Of a DNA stretch of 64,000 bases, positions 1 to 10,697 are shown one piece after another (position 1 is the stretch's first letter; the number at the start of each line of letters is the position of its first letter). The position numbers and the translations under genes were made by a program. This DNA comes from Litsea cubeba. Lineage: Eukaryota; Streptophyta; Magnoliopsida; Laurales; Lauraceae. The stretch covers positions 45,961,252-46,025,251 of the forward strand of contig CM022946.1 of the NCBI GenBank assembly GCA_012931725.1. The letters run 5' to 3'. Under the pieces are notes generated by a model that worked only from the letters and a program-made list of their open reading frames with translations, was not told where the DNA came from and searched no databases.

Positions 1-121
1 AGAACAATTGTACCTTCTATGGCATTTTGCCTTCCTCATATTGCTTGGGTCATCTACCTCGAGCAATTTGAAAAGACAAAACCATAGAACTTCCCATTTA
101 TGATCATTATATTCTTGTGAT

Positions 122-147
122 TACTAATGGATGTGGTCTTGTTTCAG
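122..147 (+). promoter_or_regulatory. Predicted leader 3' splice site, outer copy
   Basis: A perfect branch-point consensus TACTAAT (122-128) is followed by a pyrimidine-rich stretch and CAG at 145-147, 20 bases from the branch A. The gag start ATG at 167 lies 20 bases into the resulting exon. The matching 5' splice site was not identified. Confidence 0.6.
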
Positions 148-166
148 AAATTTTCGAAAACTAACA

Positions 167-3100
167 ATGGCAGCTTCACTAACCATTACTTTCGATGAAA
201 ACAAGCACCAACTCATGCTTCAACAGAAGCAAACCACGCGCACCTACAAGCGCCCCATCAGCTGCCGAAGTGTCAACTCCCTCGGCAACTCTCTGAACTC
301 CGGGTCGACCTCGACTCCCCGGACTATCGTCTTCGGGACGCTGGGACCATTCCCACTTCCTGAGGAACAAACTGCTCCCTCCAAGAAGCAGAAACTCGCC
401 TCTCAACGTGTCACTACCGTGACACCAAAGGCGAGCACCAGAAGGCCTGAAGCCCGTGGCAGCCCCACGAAGCCTCAACCTACAAACAACCAGGTCTACC
501 CCAAGACTTGGTCCCCAAGACCTTCACCAAAACAGAGAAGGTCCCAAACATCCACCAAGCCAGCATTCCTGGCCCCACTCAAGGAGAACCAGTTCTATCC
601 TCTTGCCTACATGAAAGAGGAGAGACCCATCTCCAACCTGACTTCCAAGTCAACCCAGCATGAGCCGGCTTGTTCCTACAAGCCCAAAATCAAGTCATGC
701 ATCACAAGGCCTCTACAACCACCTGCTAAGGCCTACAAACCTGCAGTTCGACCCTTCATCTCTACAGGGGCCGAACTCCAAAAATTTAAAGCTTCGCTGC
801 AACTGGCGAAGGATAGGGTTCGCATCCTGTCCTTGCCCAGCTACAAAGAAGACAGGCTCGGCTGCTGCGCCCGAGGGAGCACATCCTTCATCGTCAAAGC
901 CCAGTCAGAGCTGACCGAAGCTCAAATTGCTCGTCGTATACGCCGCCGCGCGTCGTATAGACAAAAGAGACTAGAGAAGCAAAGGACCCAGCCTCCCACA
1001 CTTCAAGTCTCTCCCAAATGGGTCGAAAAAGAAAGACCCAACCAAGTTGCTGCCGTCCATATGGTTGGAAAAACCAGAAGGCGCCAAAAATCAGCAACAA
1101 AAATCCATGTCCGACGTCCGATGACCCCCAGCGTCTCAAGGACAAGAAGACATTCAGAAGAATCCCCTGCTCCTTCAAGCAAAGGACAGCAGAGTGATCC
1201 TTCCTCAAGCTCTTCTTCAAAAAGAATGAGCCCCAGCTCAGTCACCAGGACAGTTTCTTCGTTCGAATCACGAAGGATGAATGTCTTGGCTACGAATTCT
1301 GAGCCACCACCCCGCAATCCACCTCCAGAAGATGCGATCACCCGCATCCAGCAGTTGGAACAGGGCCAGCAGAGGATTGAAACTCTGATGGAAAACCTTC
1401 TCCTCGCCTTCCAAAATCAGGCGAACAATGAACCTCCTCCGAATCATCAAAACGACGAGGTAAATGGAGAAGAAAATGAGTCACGCGCCCTTACCAAAAA
1501 GGACGTAGACGGTATCCTCGCCAAAGCAAAAGAAGAGGATATACTCAAGGAGCATGGGATCAAGCCACCATATCCCTTATGGATGGACTTGGTCCCGTTC
1601 CCCACCAAATTCAAGCATCCTACTCTCCAAACATATACGGGGAAAGGATCAGCCAGACAGCACGTCATCGACTTAAAGATCCTGACGGGAGCTATCGCGG
1701 ATCAAGATGCACTCAAGATCCGCCTCTTTACAAGTACCCTAAAAGGTACGGCCTTCGATTGGTACTCCACTCTGCCGGAGGACTCAATCCAAAACTGGGC
1801 CATGCTAGAGACACGCTTCCTCACTCACTTTAAAAGTGAAGATCATCCCGCTACTATGGCTCAGTTGTGCAGCCTAAAACAGGGGGAGAATGAATCAACA
1901 TATGACTTCATTCACAAGTGGAAAGCAATGGCATACAAATGCTCTGATGTATTGCCACAAGCGTCGCTAGTCGACATCTGCCGAAACAACATGAGAGCCA
2001 GAATCCGCTCCATGATCATCGGCAACAAATCAAAAAACCTGGGAGAACTCCTAGAAGCTTCCATGGAAGCTGAAACGGTGATTAAAGACCTCAACAGTCA
2101 GAAATCATCAAGAAAAGAGCCAACCGCCATTGCAACCTCTAAACCAAAGAAGAAAGAGGTCCTCAATGTGCAGACCAAGTCAGCTCCTCAGCCACCAAAG
2201 AAAGCTGAAAACAAAGCTGTCGGTAAGAGACCTGAACTCTCAGACGCCTTCAAAGAACGAGTAGAGAAGAAATACCCGTTTGATGAAGATGTTGATGAAA
2301 TCTTCGGAGCTCTTGTGGCAAACGGCAAGCTCACCTTGCCTGAACCAAAAAGACCGGGTGATGTTGGCAAAACCAACGATCCTCGGTACTGTCCATACCA
2401 CCAGATGATCTCGCATCCTCTCAATCAATGCTTCGTTGTGAGAGAGAAAATAAATGAGATGTGGAAAAACGGAGTCATCACCTTTGACAAAAACTATGGG
2501 TCTGCCTCCGTCAACATGGTGACATGTGGACAAACATCAAGATCACCGAAGAAGAAGATCACTACTTCCTTCAAGGTGATAAACTCAATCGAAAGCGTCC
2601 GAGGAAACTGGTTCCTTACCCGACACCAGACTGGACAACCGATTTGGGTACATCCCGATCTCCTGGAAGATGAAAATTGGGAGGTCGTGAAAACAAAGCC
2701 TACAGCTCAACAGCGAAGGCAGGCTAGGAAACATCTCCTCAAGCTCAAACGGCAAGAGAAGACCCAGCCAAAACTAGAGGTCAAAGAAAAGGCAGAGGCT
2801 TCCTCTACCGCTTCACTGGAGGTAACAAAAACATCCCTTGCAGAGACTTCAAAGGGGGTAAGGAAATTCACTCTCAGTGATTTCATGCCACCTCAATTCA
2901 AAGAAGCCATGCAGGAGGCATCATACTCTTGCAATTCGGTAGTTGGATTCTCCATTGATGGATACGAGTCCAGCGACACCGACGATGGATTTGAATCCAA
3001 CTACACAGATGAGTGGGAGGAGTCCCTTGAAACAGGAGAATATCTCTCCGATGAAGAATGGGTTCCTGAGTCTCATCTTATGCCAGTAATCTGGTATAAC

Positions 3101-4642
3101 CCCCTACAGCCACAAGGATCCTGGTCTGATGATGAAGAAGACCAAGAAGCTGTACAAGAAAATGCTGCTGACCCAGCACCTCTCATTACTCCAGTGGAAA
3201 TCAACAATGTTGAGCCACAAAGAGATGATGAAGAAGAAGATCCGGCTCCCATGCCTGATCTTGAAGAATATGCAAGGATCTTGCAGCGACTCGCTCTAGA
3301 ACAAGAGCAAGAACGCGTCAACGAGCCTCCTCGCAATCCAGAGCCTGAAGTCCCTGAAGACCATCAGGTACATCCTCCCTTAACTCCTGAAAATGGAGAA
3401 AATTGCTGGATAGACGATCCTCTCACATCCGAGGATGAGTCTGACTCCGATCAGGCAACGTCTCCCGTCAGAGCTTCCTGTAATGTGATAATTCGGGATT
3501 ATAGCTCTTCCGAAGCATCGTCTGATGAGAGCACTTACACTCCGGCGACGCCTAGCAATATATCTTCTGGAGCCACCTCGTCTCACGTGACTTTCACTGA
3601 GATGACACCCTCTCAGGTTTCTTCTCCTGAGACTGTGACTTCAAAGTTCACACCCTTCCTGACTGAAGAATTCCCAGCCATTGATGCTTGGGACGATGAA
3701 TTAGTCAACGAAGAAGAAAGATTGCTGGATGCTGTTCAGGACTTGTTCCCGGAAAATGCTCCATGCAACACAATCACTGAGGATGGTAACTCTGCTGCTG
3801 ATACATCCTCAGCAAATGAAAAACGACAGCCTCTTGATCCTGAAGACAATCTTCCAAACGAAGACCCTTCTCAAGAAGCTCTCGAAGTTGGTAGAGGCAC
3901 CCGCTCTGGCCGGGACTACCACAAAAATTACAACCAATCTTCCTTTACATATGTAAATCCTTCGGGAAAAGATGTTGTAAGCGCCCCTAGTGGCAACAAT
4001 GATGAACATGCAGGCCCTAAGGAGGCTTTCAAGTATGACTTGATTGAACACTTCAAGCACATACCTGCACGTCTGCACATCCTAGATTTGTTGCGAATGT
4101 CTCCGCACACTCGTGATAATCTCATTTCAGAATTACAAAAGCTGAATGAGGATGTCGACAAACATGCCCCGCAAGTCCTCCAAATTGAAATGGATTACCG
4201 GGTCAAAAACTCAGAAGCCTCCTCAAAGGGAGAAAAGAAGAAAACTGAGGGATCATGCATTGAATGCCTCTCGGTTAAAAAAGCAGCCAGTGCAACCATC
4301 GCCTTCACAAAGGATGACCTCCTACTTGGCGAAACCAGTCATAACCGACCCCTGTACTTCACAGGGTATATCAAGGAAATGCCTATGCATAGAGTTCAGA
4401 TCGACCCAGGTTCTGCACTCAACCTCATCTCCACATCGGCTCTTGAAGAGTTGGGCATCCCACCCAGCAAACTAAGCCACACATCTGTATCTATCTTTGG
4501 ATACGATGGGAGTACTCAAAGGCCTATCGGCAAAATCAGGTTCAAATTGCAGATAGGTGATCTTATCTCTGAGGTCACAGTGTATGCAATAAAGACCCCT
4601 TCATGCTACAACATCCTTCTCGGACGCCCTTGGATCCACTGA
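167..4642 (+). CDS. Gag-protease polyprotein of outer Tat copy, long open frame
   Basis: An open frame of 1491 codons if started at ATG 167; the in-frame ATG at 131 would lie inside the predicted intron. Order: a basic N-terminal extension with Arg-rich clusters (about bases 920-970), a retrotransposon gag capsid domain (about 1585-2110), an atypical CPYH-x5-H-x4-C zinc-knuckle-like motif (2390-2432), a long acidic Ser/Glu-rich stretch (about 2940-3860), and an aspartic protease with DPGS at 4403 and a GRPW end. Relative to the inner copy it carries three one-base insertions (about 2590-2635) that change some 15 residues but keep the frame. A one-base insertion near 4639 creates the stop; the inner copy reads on there. 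It would form capsid and process the polyprotein. Confidence 0.85.
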   Translation: MAASLTITFDENKHQLMLQQKQTTRTYKRPISCRSVNSLGNSLNSGSTSTPRTIVFGTLGPFPLPEEQTAPSKKQKLASQRVTTVTPKASTRRPEARGSPTKPQPTNNQVYPKTWSPRPSPKQRRSQTSTKPAFLAPLKENQFYPLAYMKEERPISNLTSKSTQHEPACSYKPKIKSCITRPLQPPAKAYKPAVRPFISTGAELQKFKASLQLAKDRVRILSLPSYKEDRLGCCARGSTSFIVKAQSELTEAQIARRIRRRASYRQKRLEKQRTQPPTLQVSPKWVEKERPNQVAAVHMVGKTRRRQKSATKIHVRRPMTPSVSRTRRHSEESPAPSSKGQQSDPSSSSSSKRMSPSSVTRTVSSFESRRMNVLATNSEPPPRNPPPEDAITRIQQLEQGQQRIETLMENLLLAFQNQANNEPPPNHQNDEVNGEENESRALTKKDVDGILAKAKEEDILKEHGIKPPYPLWMDLVPFPTKFKHPTLQTYTGKGSARQHVIDLKILTGAIADQDALKIRLFTSTLKGTAFDWYSTLPEDSIQNWAMLETRFLTHFKSEDHPATMAQLCSLKQGENESTYDFIHKWKAMAYKCSDVLPQASLVDICRNNMRARIRSMIIGNKSKNLGELLEASMEAETVIKDLNSQKSSRKEPTAIATSKPKKKEVLNVQTKSAPQPPKKAENKAVGKRPELSDAFKERVEKKYPFDEDVDEIFGALVANGKLTLPEPKRPGDVGKTNDPRYCPYHQMISHPLNQCFVVREKINEMWKNGVITFDKNYGSASVNMVTCGQTSRSPKKKITTSFKVINSIESVRGNWFLTRHQTGQPIWVHPDLLEDENWEVVKTKPTAQQRRQARKHLLKLKRQEKTQPKLEVKEKAEASSTASLEVTKTSLAETSKGVRKFTLSDFMPPQFKEAMQEASYSCNSVVGFSIDGYESSDTDDGFESNYTDEWEESLETGEYLSDEEWVPESHLMPVIWYNPLQPQGSWSDDEEDQEAVQENAADPAPLITPVEINNVEPQRDDEEEDPAPMPDLEEYARILQRLALEQEQERVNEPPRNPEPEVPEDHQVHPPLTPENGENCWIDDPLTSEDESDSDQATSPVRASCNVIIRDYSSSEASSDESTYTPATPSNISSGATSSHVTFTEMTPSQVSSPETVTSKFTPFLTEEFPAIDAWDDELVNEEERLLDAVQDLFPENAPCNTITEDGNSAADTSSANEKRQPLDPEDNLPNEDPSQEALEVGRGTRSGRDYHKNYNQSSFTYVNPSGKDVVSAPSGNNDEHAGPKEAFKYDLIEHFKHIPARLHILDLLRMSPHTRDNLISELQKLNEDVDKHAPQVLQIEMDYRVKNSEASSKGEKKKTEGSCIECLSVKKAASATIAFTKDDLLLGETSHNRPLYFTGYIKEMPMHRVQIDPGSALNLISTSALEELGIPPSKLSHTSVSIFGYDGSTQRPIGKIRFKLQIGDLISEVTVYAIKTPSCYNILLGRPWIH

Positions 4643-5995
4643 GAATGGTGTTGTCCCTTCAACTCTACATCAATGCATCAAGTTTGTTGGCGACGACGGC
4701 ATGATACATCGAGTCTTTGCGGACAGAAAACCCTTCAAAGGTAAAGAAATCCACTTCGCAGACTCACAGATGTATGAAGGTGAAAAAGAAGAAGAGGAAA
4801 AGCACACAGCATCCTTTGCCGAAAATCTCCAGAAAGATAAAGGCAAAGCTCCTCAACAATCACCGGAAGAAAATAAACCATCCGGTAAATCTGAAGAGAG
4901 CATTCAAACTCCCTTCATCATCTCCCTCAAATCTTCAAAGCCTTTGGTCATCACAACTAAAGTGAAGAAGGCAAAACAAAAGCCTGGGGGCAAATTTGTT
5001 GTCTCTTTCGTGTCTATCATGCAAGACACGGACTCGGATTCAGAGCCAGAAGACGACACATCGTCAAGCCAAGCTGACACTCAGCAAGTTCAGCCTGCTC
5101 TCACTCCAATGGAGACAACTTCTGACATAGAAGATCCTACGTCAGCTTCCTTCGTTGTTCCAGCAACTTCAACAAAGGAAAAGCCGATCTTCTTCCATAG
5201 ATCGGATGCTTCTTCATCAAACTCCATGCTTGAACCTTTCCAAAATAAAGGTACGCCTCAACTATCCTTATACAGTTCTGTGGCACAAGCTATTATGAAG
5301 AAAATGGGCTATGACGCTCAAAACCCAGTCGGTTTGGGAGAAGGACGCGGTATTCTCACGCCATTGGGGCCCGTCTTGACCAAAAGCCAGCTGGAAGATT
5401 GGAGACTCTACGGCTATGTAGAAAAGTCTTCACACGGGTTAGGGTATGATCCTGACACTCCCTTGAGACAGTTGACACAAAGGCTTAAAAGTCAATATAC
5501 TGACCAAGCCTCAACATCTCAAGTCCATGAAGACATCGATCTCCCTGGATATCTCTTTGATGAGTCACCTGACAAAGATCCAGGAAGCTCATCCAATTGG
5601 CACGATTTCTCCGAAAATGAAGAGGAGTTGTCCGATGGCACAGACGTGTGGACTTCTGACCCAGAAGAACCCTCATCTCCAAAAGAAGTAGCCTACTTCG
5701 ACTCGGTTTCAACAGGCGATTGGGATCATCTCATAGCAAGCCTTGGGAAAATTACCGATCAAGAAGACCCGTGGAAAGGAACAAAACCTTGGTCTGGAAA
5801 TGCCCTTGAAACCCCAGAAGGTTTCGTTGAGCTGGAAGCCTCCGAAAATATTGTGGAGGAACCACCTTCGAACCTTCCAACAGAAGATCCTGTTCAAAAG
5901 ATAGACTTGGGAACACCAGATAACCCACGTCCTGTATTCATAAGCAAGAATATAAAGGATGATGAGTTACCCGAGTATATCGCTTTCTTCGTGAG
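4643..5995 (+). pseudogene. Protease-RT spacer of outer copy with G-patch-like motif
   Basis: In a shifted frame (open 4701-6041) the polyprotein continues with a Lys/Glu-rich, then acidic linker. At about 5281-5370 it has a G-patch-like segment: AIMKKMGY, then GLGEGRGI and a Pro-rich tail, matching the hydrophobic-xxMG-aromatic and GLG pattern of G-patch domains, which bind RNA or RNA helicases. A second GLGY motif follows. Near 5985 a one-base change breaks entry into reverse transcriptase, so the open frame's last residues are out of frame. It is likely part of a single ancestral Gag-Pol frame. Confidence 0.7.
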
Positions 5996-6028
5996 TTCGT
6001 TGATTGCTTTGCATGGTCTTACGCTGAA

Positions 6029-7326
6029 ATGCCAGGCTTAGACCCCAAAATAGCAGTTCACAAACTCAATCTTCAAGAAGACATCAAGCCTGTCAAGCAA
6101 GGCCAAAGAAGATTCCGTCCAGATGTGATGGATAAAATTGAACAAGAAGTTCAAAAACTCAAAAGCGTCGGCTTCATCCGTGAGGAACAACATCCTGAAT
6201 GGTTGGCCAACATTGTCCCCGTGACAAAGAAAAATGGGCAGATCAGGGTCTGTATTGATTATAGAGACCTGAATGGCGCATGCCCAAAAGATGAATTTCC
6301 GCTCCCCATACCAGAGGTAATGATTGATAATACCTGTGGATTCGAGCGAATGACATTCATGGATGGTTTCTCTGGCTACAATCAGATAAAGATGCATCCT
6401 GAGGATGAAAAACATACATCCTTTCGAACCCCATTTGGCGTGTATTGTTACACTGTCATGCCATTTGGTCTGAAGAATGCTGGTGCCACATATCAGAGGG
6501 CTATGATGAAAATATTCCAAGATATGCAGCACAAGACGGTTGAATGTTACGTTGATGACCTCGCCATCAAAAGCAAAAGAAAAGAAGATCATCTCAAAAA
6601 CCTTCGAGAAGTCTTCCTCCGGCTTCGCAAACACAAACTGCGAATGAATCCATTGAAATGCTTCTTCGGCGTCTCGTCGGGTAAGTTCCTCGGATTCTTA
6701 GTTCGGAAAGCTGGAATAGAGCTTGACCCCATAAAAGTCAAAGCCATTCTAGAAATGCCCTCTCCAAGAACCTTGAGAGAACTCAAAGGGCTTCAAGGGA
6801 GATTGGCCTACATCAGACGGTTCATCTCCAATCTTTCGGGGAAATGCCGTCCATTCTCCCGGCTGATGAAAAAAGGTGTAAACTTTGTCTGGGATGCTGA
6901 CTGTGAAGCTGCTTTCCAAGACATCAAGTCATACCTGACAAAACCTCCAGTGTTAGCTGCTCCTACCACTGGAAAACCATTCATCTTGTACACAAGAGCC
7001 CTTGATCACTCTCTGGGAGCTCTGCTTGCGCAAGAAAATGATCAAAAAAAGAAGTTGCTCTATATTACCTCAGCCGCATGCTAGTAGGTGCAGAGCATCG
7101 CTACTCTCCAGTCGAAAAAGAATGTCTTGCAGTGATGTTCGCCGTACAAAAGCTGCGTCACTACTTGCTTTCCAACACAGTCTACCTGGTCTCGAGGGTC
7201 AACCTCTTGAAGGTCCTTGTTACAAAGGCAGGTTCTCTCAATGCTCGACTGGCAAAATGGTCCATCCTTCTGTCACAATTTGATATTAGGTATGTACCAC
7301 AAAAGCAATCAAAGGGCAAGCTCTAG
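6029..7326 (+). pseudogene. Reverse transcriptase and RNase H of outer copy, frameshifted
   Basis: The RT domain reads openly from about 6029 to 7045 and includes the VCIDYRDLN block, the FMDGFSGYNQI block, MPFGLKNAGATYQR and the catalytic YVDD at 6548-6559. The connection and first RNase H follow (DHSLGALL, then YSPVEKECLA), but a change near 7046-7055 moves RNase H to another frame (7078-7326), and a lost A near 7303 moves it again. The start at 6029 is only the first Met in the frame; the real protein would be cleaved from Gag-Pol. The enzyme would copy element RNA to DNA. The catalytic residues are intact. Confidence 0.9.
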
Positions 7327-7349
7327 CGGACTTCCTCGCAGAGCATCCA

Positions 7350-8454
7350 TTGCCTAAAGATTCTCCACTCAGAGATGATCTCCCAGACGAACCAGTCTAC
7401 AATGTGGAGACTTTCTCACAAAGTGCATCCTGGGACATGTACTTTGACGGTGCAACCAGGACAAATGAAAAAAGACAGCTGATCTCGGGAGTTGGCATCC
7501 TCTTTGTTAGCCCCGACAAATACATGATTCCACACGCTTTCTCGCTACTGGAACCATGCACAAACAATGCAGCTGAATATCAAGCTCTGATCTTAGGATT
7601 GGAACTCGCCATCGAATCCGGTATCACCATGCTGGAAGTCTTTGGAGACTCTCAACTGATCGTCAACCAGATGAATCAGAAATTTGAAGTCAGGAAGCCA
7701 GATTTGTTGCCCTACTACAACAAGGCACAATCGCTTCTGCAAAAGTTTGACATCTGTCACATCACCCACATTCGTAGAGGTGAAAACATACGTGCAGATG
7801 CCCTAGCCGGACTTGCCGCATCCATGGCAATCCAGGAAGGGGAAAACATGCGAATCACAGTGTGTGAAAGGAGAATCCTTCCTCCTCTTAACACACACCA
7901 AGCAGTTGCTGAATGCCACCAAGTGGTCGGAAGTCGGATTTCAATCCTTCAAACTTCAATTGGCGACTGGAGGGATCCGTTCATTGATTACATTATGTTC
8001 GGAATCCTACCTGAAGATCCAAAAGAACGGGTAAGCATCCAAAGGCGAACCCCAAGCTTTCATTTGGATATTCCTTCAAAAATCCTTTACAGGAAATCCT
8101 TCAACGGAGTACTTCTACGCTGCTTGTCACAACAAGAGGCTGAAGAAACACTCAAAGAAGTTCATGCTGGTCTTTGTGGAGCTCATCAGGCTGGACCTAA
8201 GCTCTATGATCAGATAAAAAGGTTAGGATATTACTGGCCTACCATGGTAGCTGACGCAATGCAATTTGCTAAGCGCTGCCAACAATGCCAAGTTCATGGA
8301 GATTACATTCACATGCCTCCAGAATGGCTGCATCCTACAGCGATCTCATGGCCTTTCGAAGCCTGGGGTATGGACATCATAGGTCCTATTTCTCCCCTTT
8401 CAAGCAAAGGTCATCGCTTCATCTTCGCCGCTACGGATTATTTCTCCAAGTGGT
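7350..8454 (+). pseudogene. Archaeal-type RNase H and N-terminal integrase of outer copy, cut by insertion
   Basis: The frame from 7350 carries a second RNase H of archaeal type: YFDGATR, NNAAEYQAL, VFGDSQLIV and RADALAGLA supply the four acidic positions. A gap is followed by the integrase zinc domain (HAGLCGAH ... CQQC, about 8162-8288) and the start of the catalytic core with GMDIIGP (first Asp). The inner LTR interrupts at 8455, so the ORF's last residues to 8507 are LTR-derived. The rest of the core resumes at 31930. Two RNase H domains in this order are diagnostic of the Tat clade. Confidence 0.92.
8450..8454. repeat. Target-site duplication, left copy (gtggt)
   Basis: The five bases before the inner 5' LTR match 31930-31934 after its 3' LTR. 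They sit inside the outer copy's integrase core, shortly after its first catalytic Asp. Confidence 0.95.
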
Positions 8455-9180
8455 TGTTGACACCAAAAATGTCACTTTGCCTTTCCAAGATCCAAAGAGC
8501 TACATGAAGTCGCAACCTGCCATAAATAGGCAATGCTGCTTCCAAAAATAAAATCTTGTCAGAATCAAACAAAAACTGCAAGATTCTTCCAGACAGCCAA
8601 AAGAGGAGTACACAAGAAGTTTCAAGCCATTTCAAGATCATTTGGCCTAACTTCGCTTCTCCGACAGCCAAATCAAGCCTCTCGGCGGTAAAGCTCTCCG
8701 GGACCATGATTTCCAAGACAGAACCTATGGATCATCTTAAAATGACTCCAATAGGTTCCCTGTCAAAATTTCAAGTCAATCGGACATCGGTTGACCGCAC
8801 ATCAAACCGCGACATCTTCATCGCGATAAAAAGCAAGTCTACAGGTGATAGGACCCCAAACGGCTTCAAAACTCAAACAAAAGCCTATGGTTGGTCTTAT
8901 TTATTGCTCAGAGGCTTCACACCAAATTTCAGGTCATTCCGACATCGTTTGACCCAGTTTCAGCTTCTGACGGAAAATCGGCAGCTTCTGCGCGACAAAG
9001 TCTTCGGCTTTCTCAGGAAATTGGAAACTTTGCAAAATAAAATGCAAGGATTCTCATCAGGTTTTCCTACAAAGAAATCAGGCCATAAATGATCAAAATG
9101 TTCAAAGAAAAGTACAGAAGAAAAAAGAATCAAAAAAGAGCAAAAACGGACGCAAAACGGGACCAAAAGGGGGAAAACCC

Positions 9181-9320
9181 CCCCAGGGTCGCAGACCCCT
9201 GCGACCCTGGGCCAGGGTCGCAGGCCCCTGCGACCCTGGCCCAAGGTCGCAGGCCCCTGCGACCCTGGGCCAGGGTCGCCGGCGACCATGGACCCCGGGG
9301 TCGCCGGGAAAGCCCCGGAA
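9181..9320. repeat. GC-rich inverted-repeat cluster in U3
   Basis: Repeated CAGGGTCGCAG/CTGCGACCCTG units at about 54-base spacing, each a strong hairpin. Equivalent blocks are at about 30293-30430 and 40697-40805; the outer LTR lacks one unit. The block lies about 650 bases upstream of the TATA box. It produces overlapping glycine/proline-rich false ORFs on both strands. Confidence 0.85.
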
Positions 9321-9965
9321 ACCCCGGTTTTCGCCGTTTTTTTCGCGATTCGAGAGCCCAGCCTCTGGTACTTTCCAAAATTCATGCTTTTGAGACACCA
9401 AGTCCTCTGATATCCGTCCAAAACACGGGTAAATCATCAAGAGTATCAAAGACAGTATTGATCGCCACCCGGTCAACCAAAAAAAGTGTGCTTTCCACCC
9501 GACCGATCGAGAAATCGACAGGACAGATGGCACCGACCCGCTGTTGGCAACAAACACCTGAAATTACATGGTCATCTGATGTCGATCTACATGAAGATCC
9601 ATCGATGATCATCGACAGAAGAATTCCAAAAGACGTGGCACGGCCCGCGACTCTTCAGCTGCTCGGCGACCACTTAATGCGATTAATTGACTAGCTTTAT
9701 TACAGTCATTAATCCATTTCTTTGGACGGCCCAATCAGAAGCAAGCATTTGGGAGTTACAAGTCAAGAGATTCATGGCATTTAACCCATGAAACTCCTCC
9801 CATCATGGCGATTAAAGGCGATTAAATGCCCTCAATCTCCTCCGGCCAATCAGAAGCCAAGAAAAAGGAGTTACAAAATAAACAATTCAATTTTGTAACT
9901 CCTCCCATTATGTGGCTTAATGACATTAAAAGCCCATAAGCTCTCCTAAATGGCTACCAAGAGCC

Positions 9966-9973
9966 TATAAATA
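9966..9973 (+). promoter_or_regulatory. TATA box of inner 5' LTR
   Basis: TATAAATA, conserved at 31079-31086 and 41458-41465 in the other LTRs. Transcription is expected to start about 30 bases downstream (near 10000), which would place the U3/R boundary there. Confidence 0.8.
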
Positions 9974-10106
9974 GGAGAGCACTCCAAAGGAATCAGACAT
10001 CACACAACGAAACATCAGCAGACAGCAGTCAGAAATCCAGAGAAAGAAAAAGAGAGAAAACTCTGCGGAAGTTCTACACCGGCCACCGCAACAAGGTGAT
10101 AAAGTC

Positions 10107-10130
10107 CCTTGGGGGGTACCCCCCCCAAGG
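10107..10130. repeat. Perfect C/G hairpin just downstream of the start region
   Basis: CCTTGGGGGG, then TACC, then CCCCCCAAGG forms a 10-bp stem. It is conserved in the other LTRs (near 31221-31244 and 41599-41625). It lies about 100 bases after the predicted transcript start, so it would be in the RNA leader. Confidence 0.75.
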
Positions 10131-10460
10131 TCCTTGCCTTCTCCTCCTGCCTCCAATGGCTTAGATATGGCTTTTCAGCCCGTCTACTCGGCTTTTTATT
10201 GGACATAGGACCTCCTTTTGGTCTTTGTCCTCTAAAAACCCGAGGTTATAGCCAAGCCAAGCGAATCAAATAGCATCCTCTGTTCTCATCTGCATGGATG
10301 ATGGCGAAGCCCACATATGGCTTGCGACCGTCAATCTAAACGAGTCCCCCACAATCTCCTGAGAAGTTAGATCCTCCTTTTCTTGCTTTTCATTGTAGTT
10401 TGTATTTTTTAAAAGAGACAAAAATCATAATTCTTGTCTTTCATTGTTGATAAGGATTGT

Positions 10461-10540
10461 AAATCGGCTATAAACGCCAAAATCGGCTATAAACGCCAAA
10501 AATCGGCTATAAACGCCAAAATCGGCTATAAATGCCAAAA
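10461..10540 (+). repeat. Short tandem repeats with GGCTATAAACGCC core in U5
   Basis: Four copies of an 18-19 base unit, with GGC and GCC able to pair. They occur in all three LTRs (about 31575-31655 and 41954-42030). A related GGCTATCAATGCC motif is amplified downstream of pol. Confidence 0.85.
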
Positions 10541-10687
10541 AAATCGCCTTTCACGGCAAACTCAAGAAAAATGTCTCTTTTCTTAAATATATGTGCAATG
10601 GAAAACTTGAAAGAAGTTGATTTCCTTTTTACTTGCGAAGGTTGATCTCCGGATCACCACTTGCAATTCCAAGTAAAATAGAAAATC

Positions 10688-10697
10688 TGGCACACCC
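10688..10697 (+). repeat. Primer-site-like decamer inside U5
   Basis: TGGCACACCC, identical to the first ten bases of the site that follows the LTR at 10820. Also at 31804-31813 and 42181-42190. It may mark an earlier LTR end. Confidence 0.6.

Noticed and set aside
131..166. Gag start at the first ATG (131)
   Set aside because: The two copies differ upstream of the ATG at 167, and 131 lies between the branch point and acceptor of the predicted intron.
8455..8507. Tail of the archaeal RNase H-integrase ORF
   Set aside because: These codons are LTR sequence; the integrase ends at 8454 and resumes at 31930.
9089..9694. Long ORFs on both strands across the LTR GC-rich block
   Set aside because: They exist because GC-rich hairpin repeats lack stops; they recur at the same place in all LTRs and have no domain.
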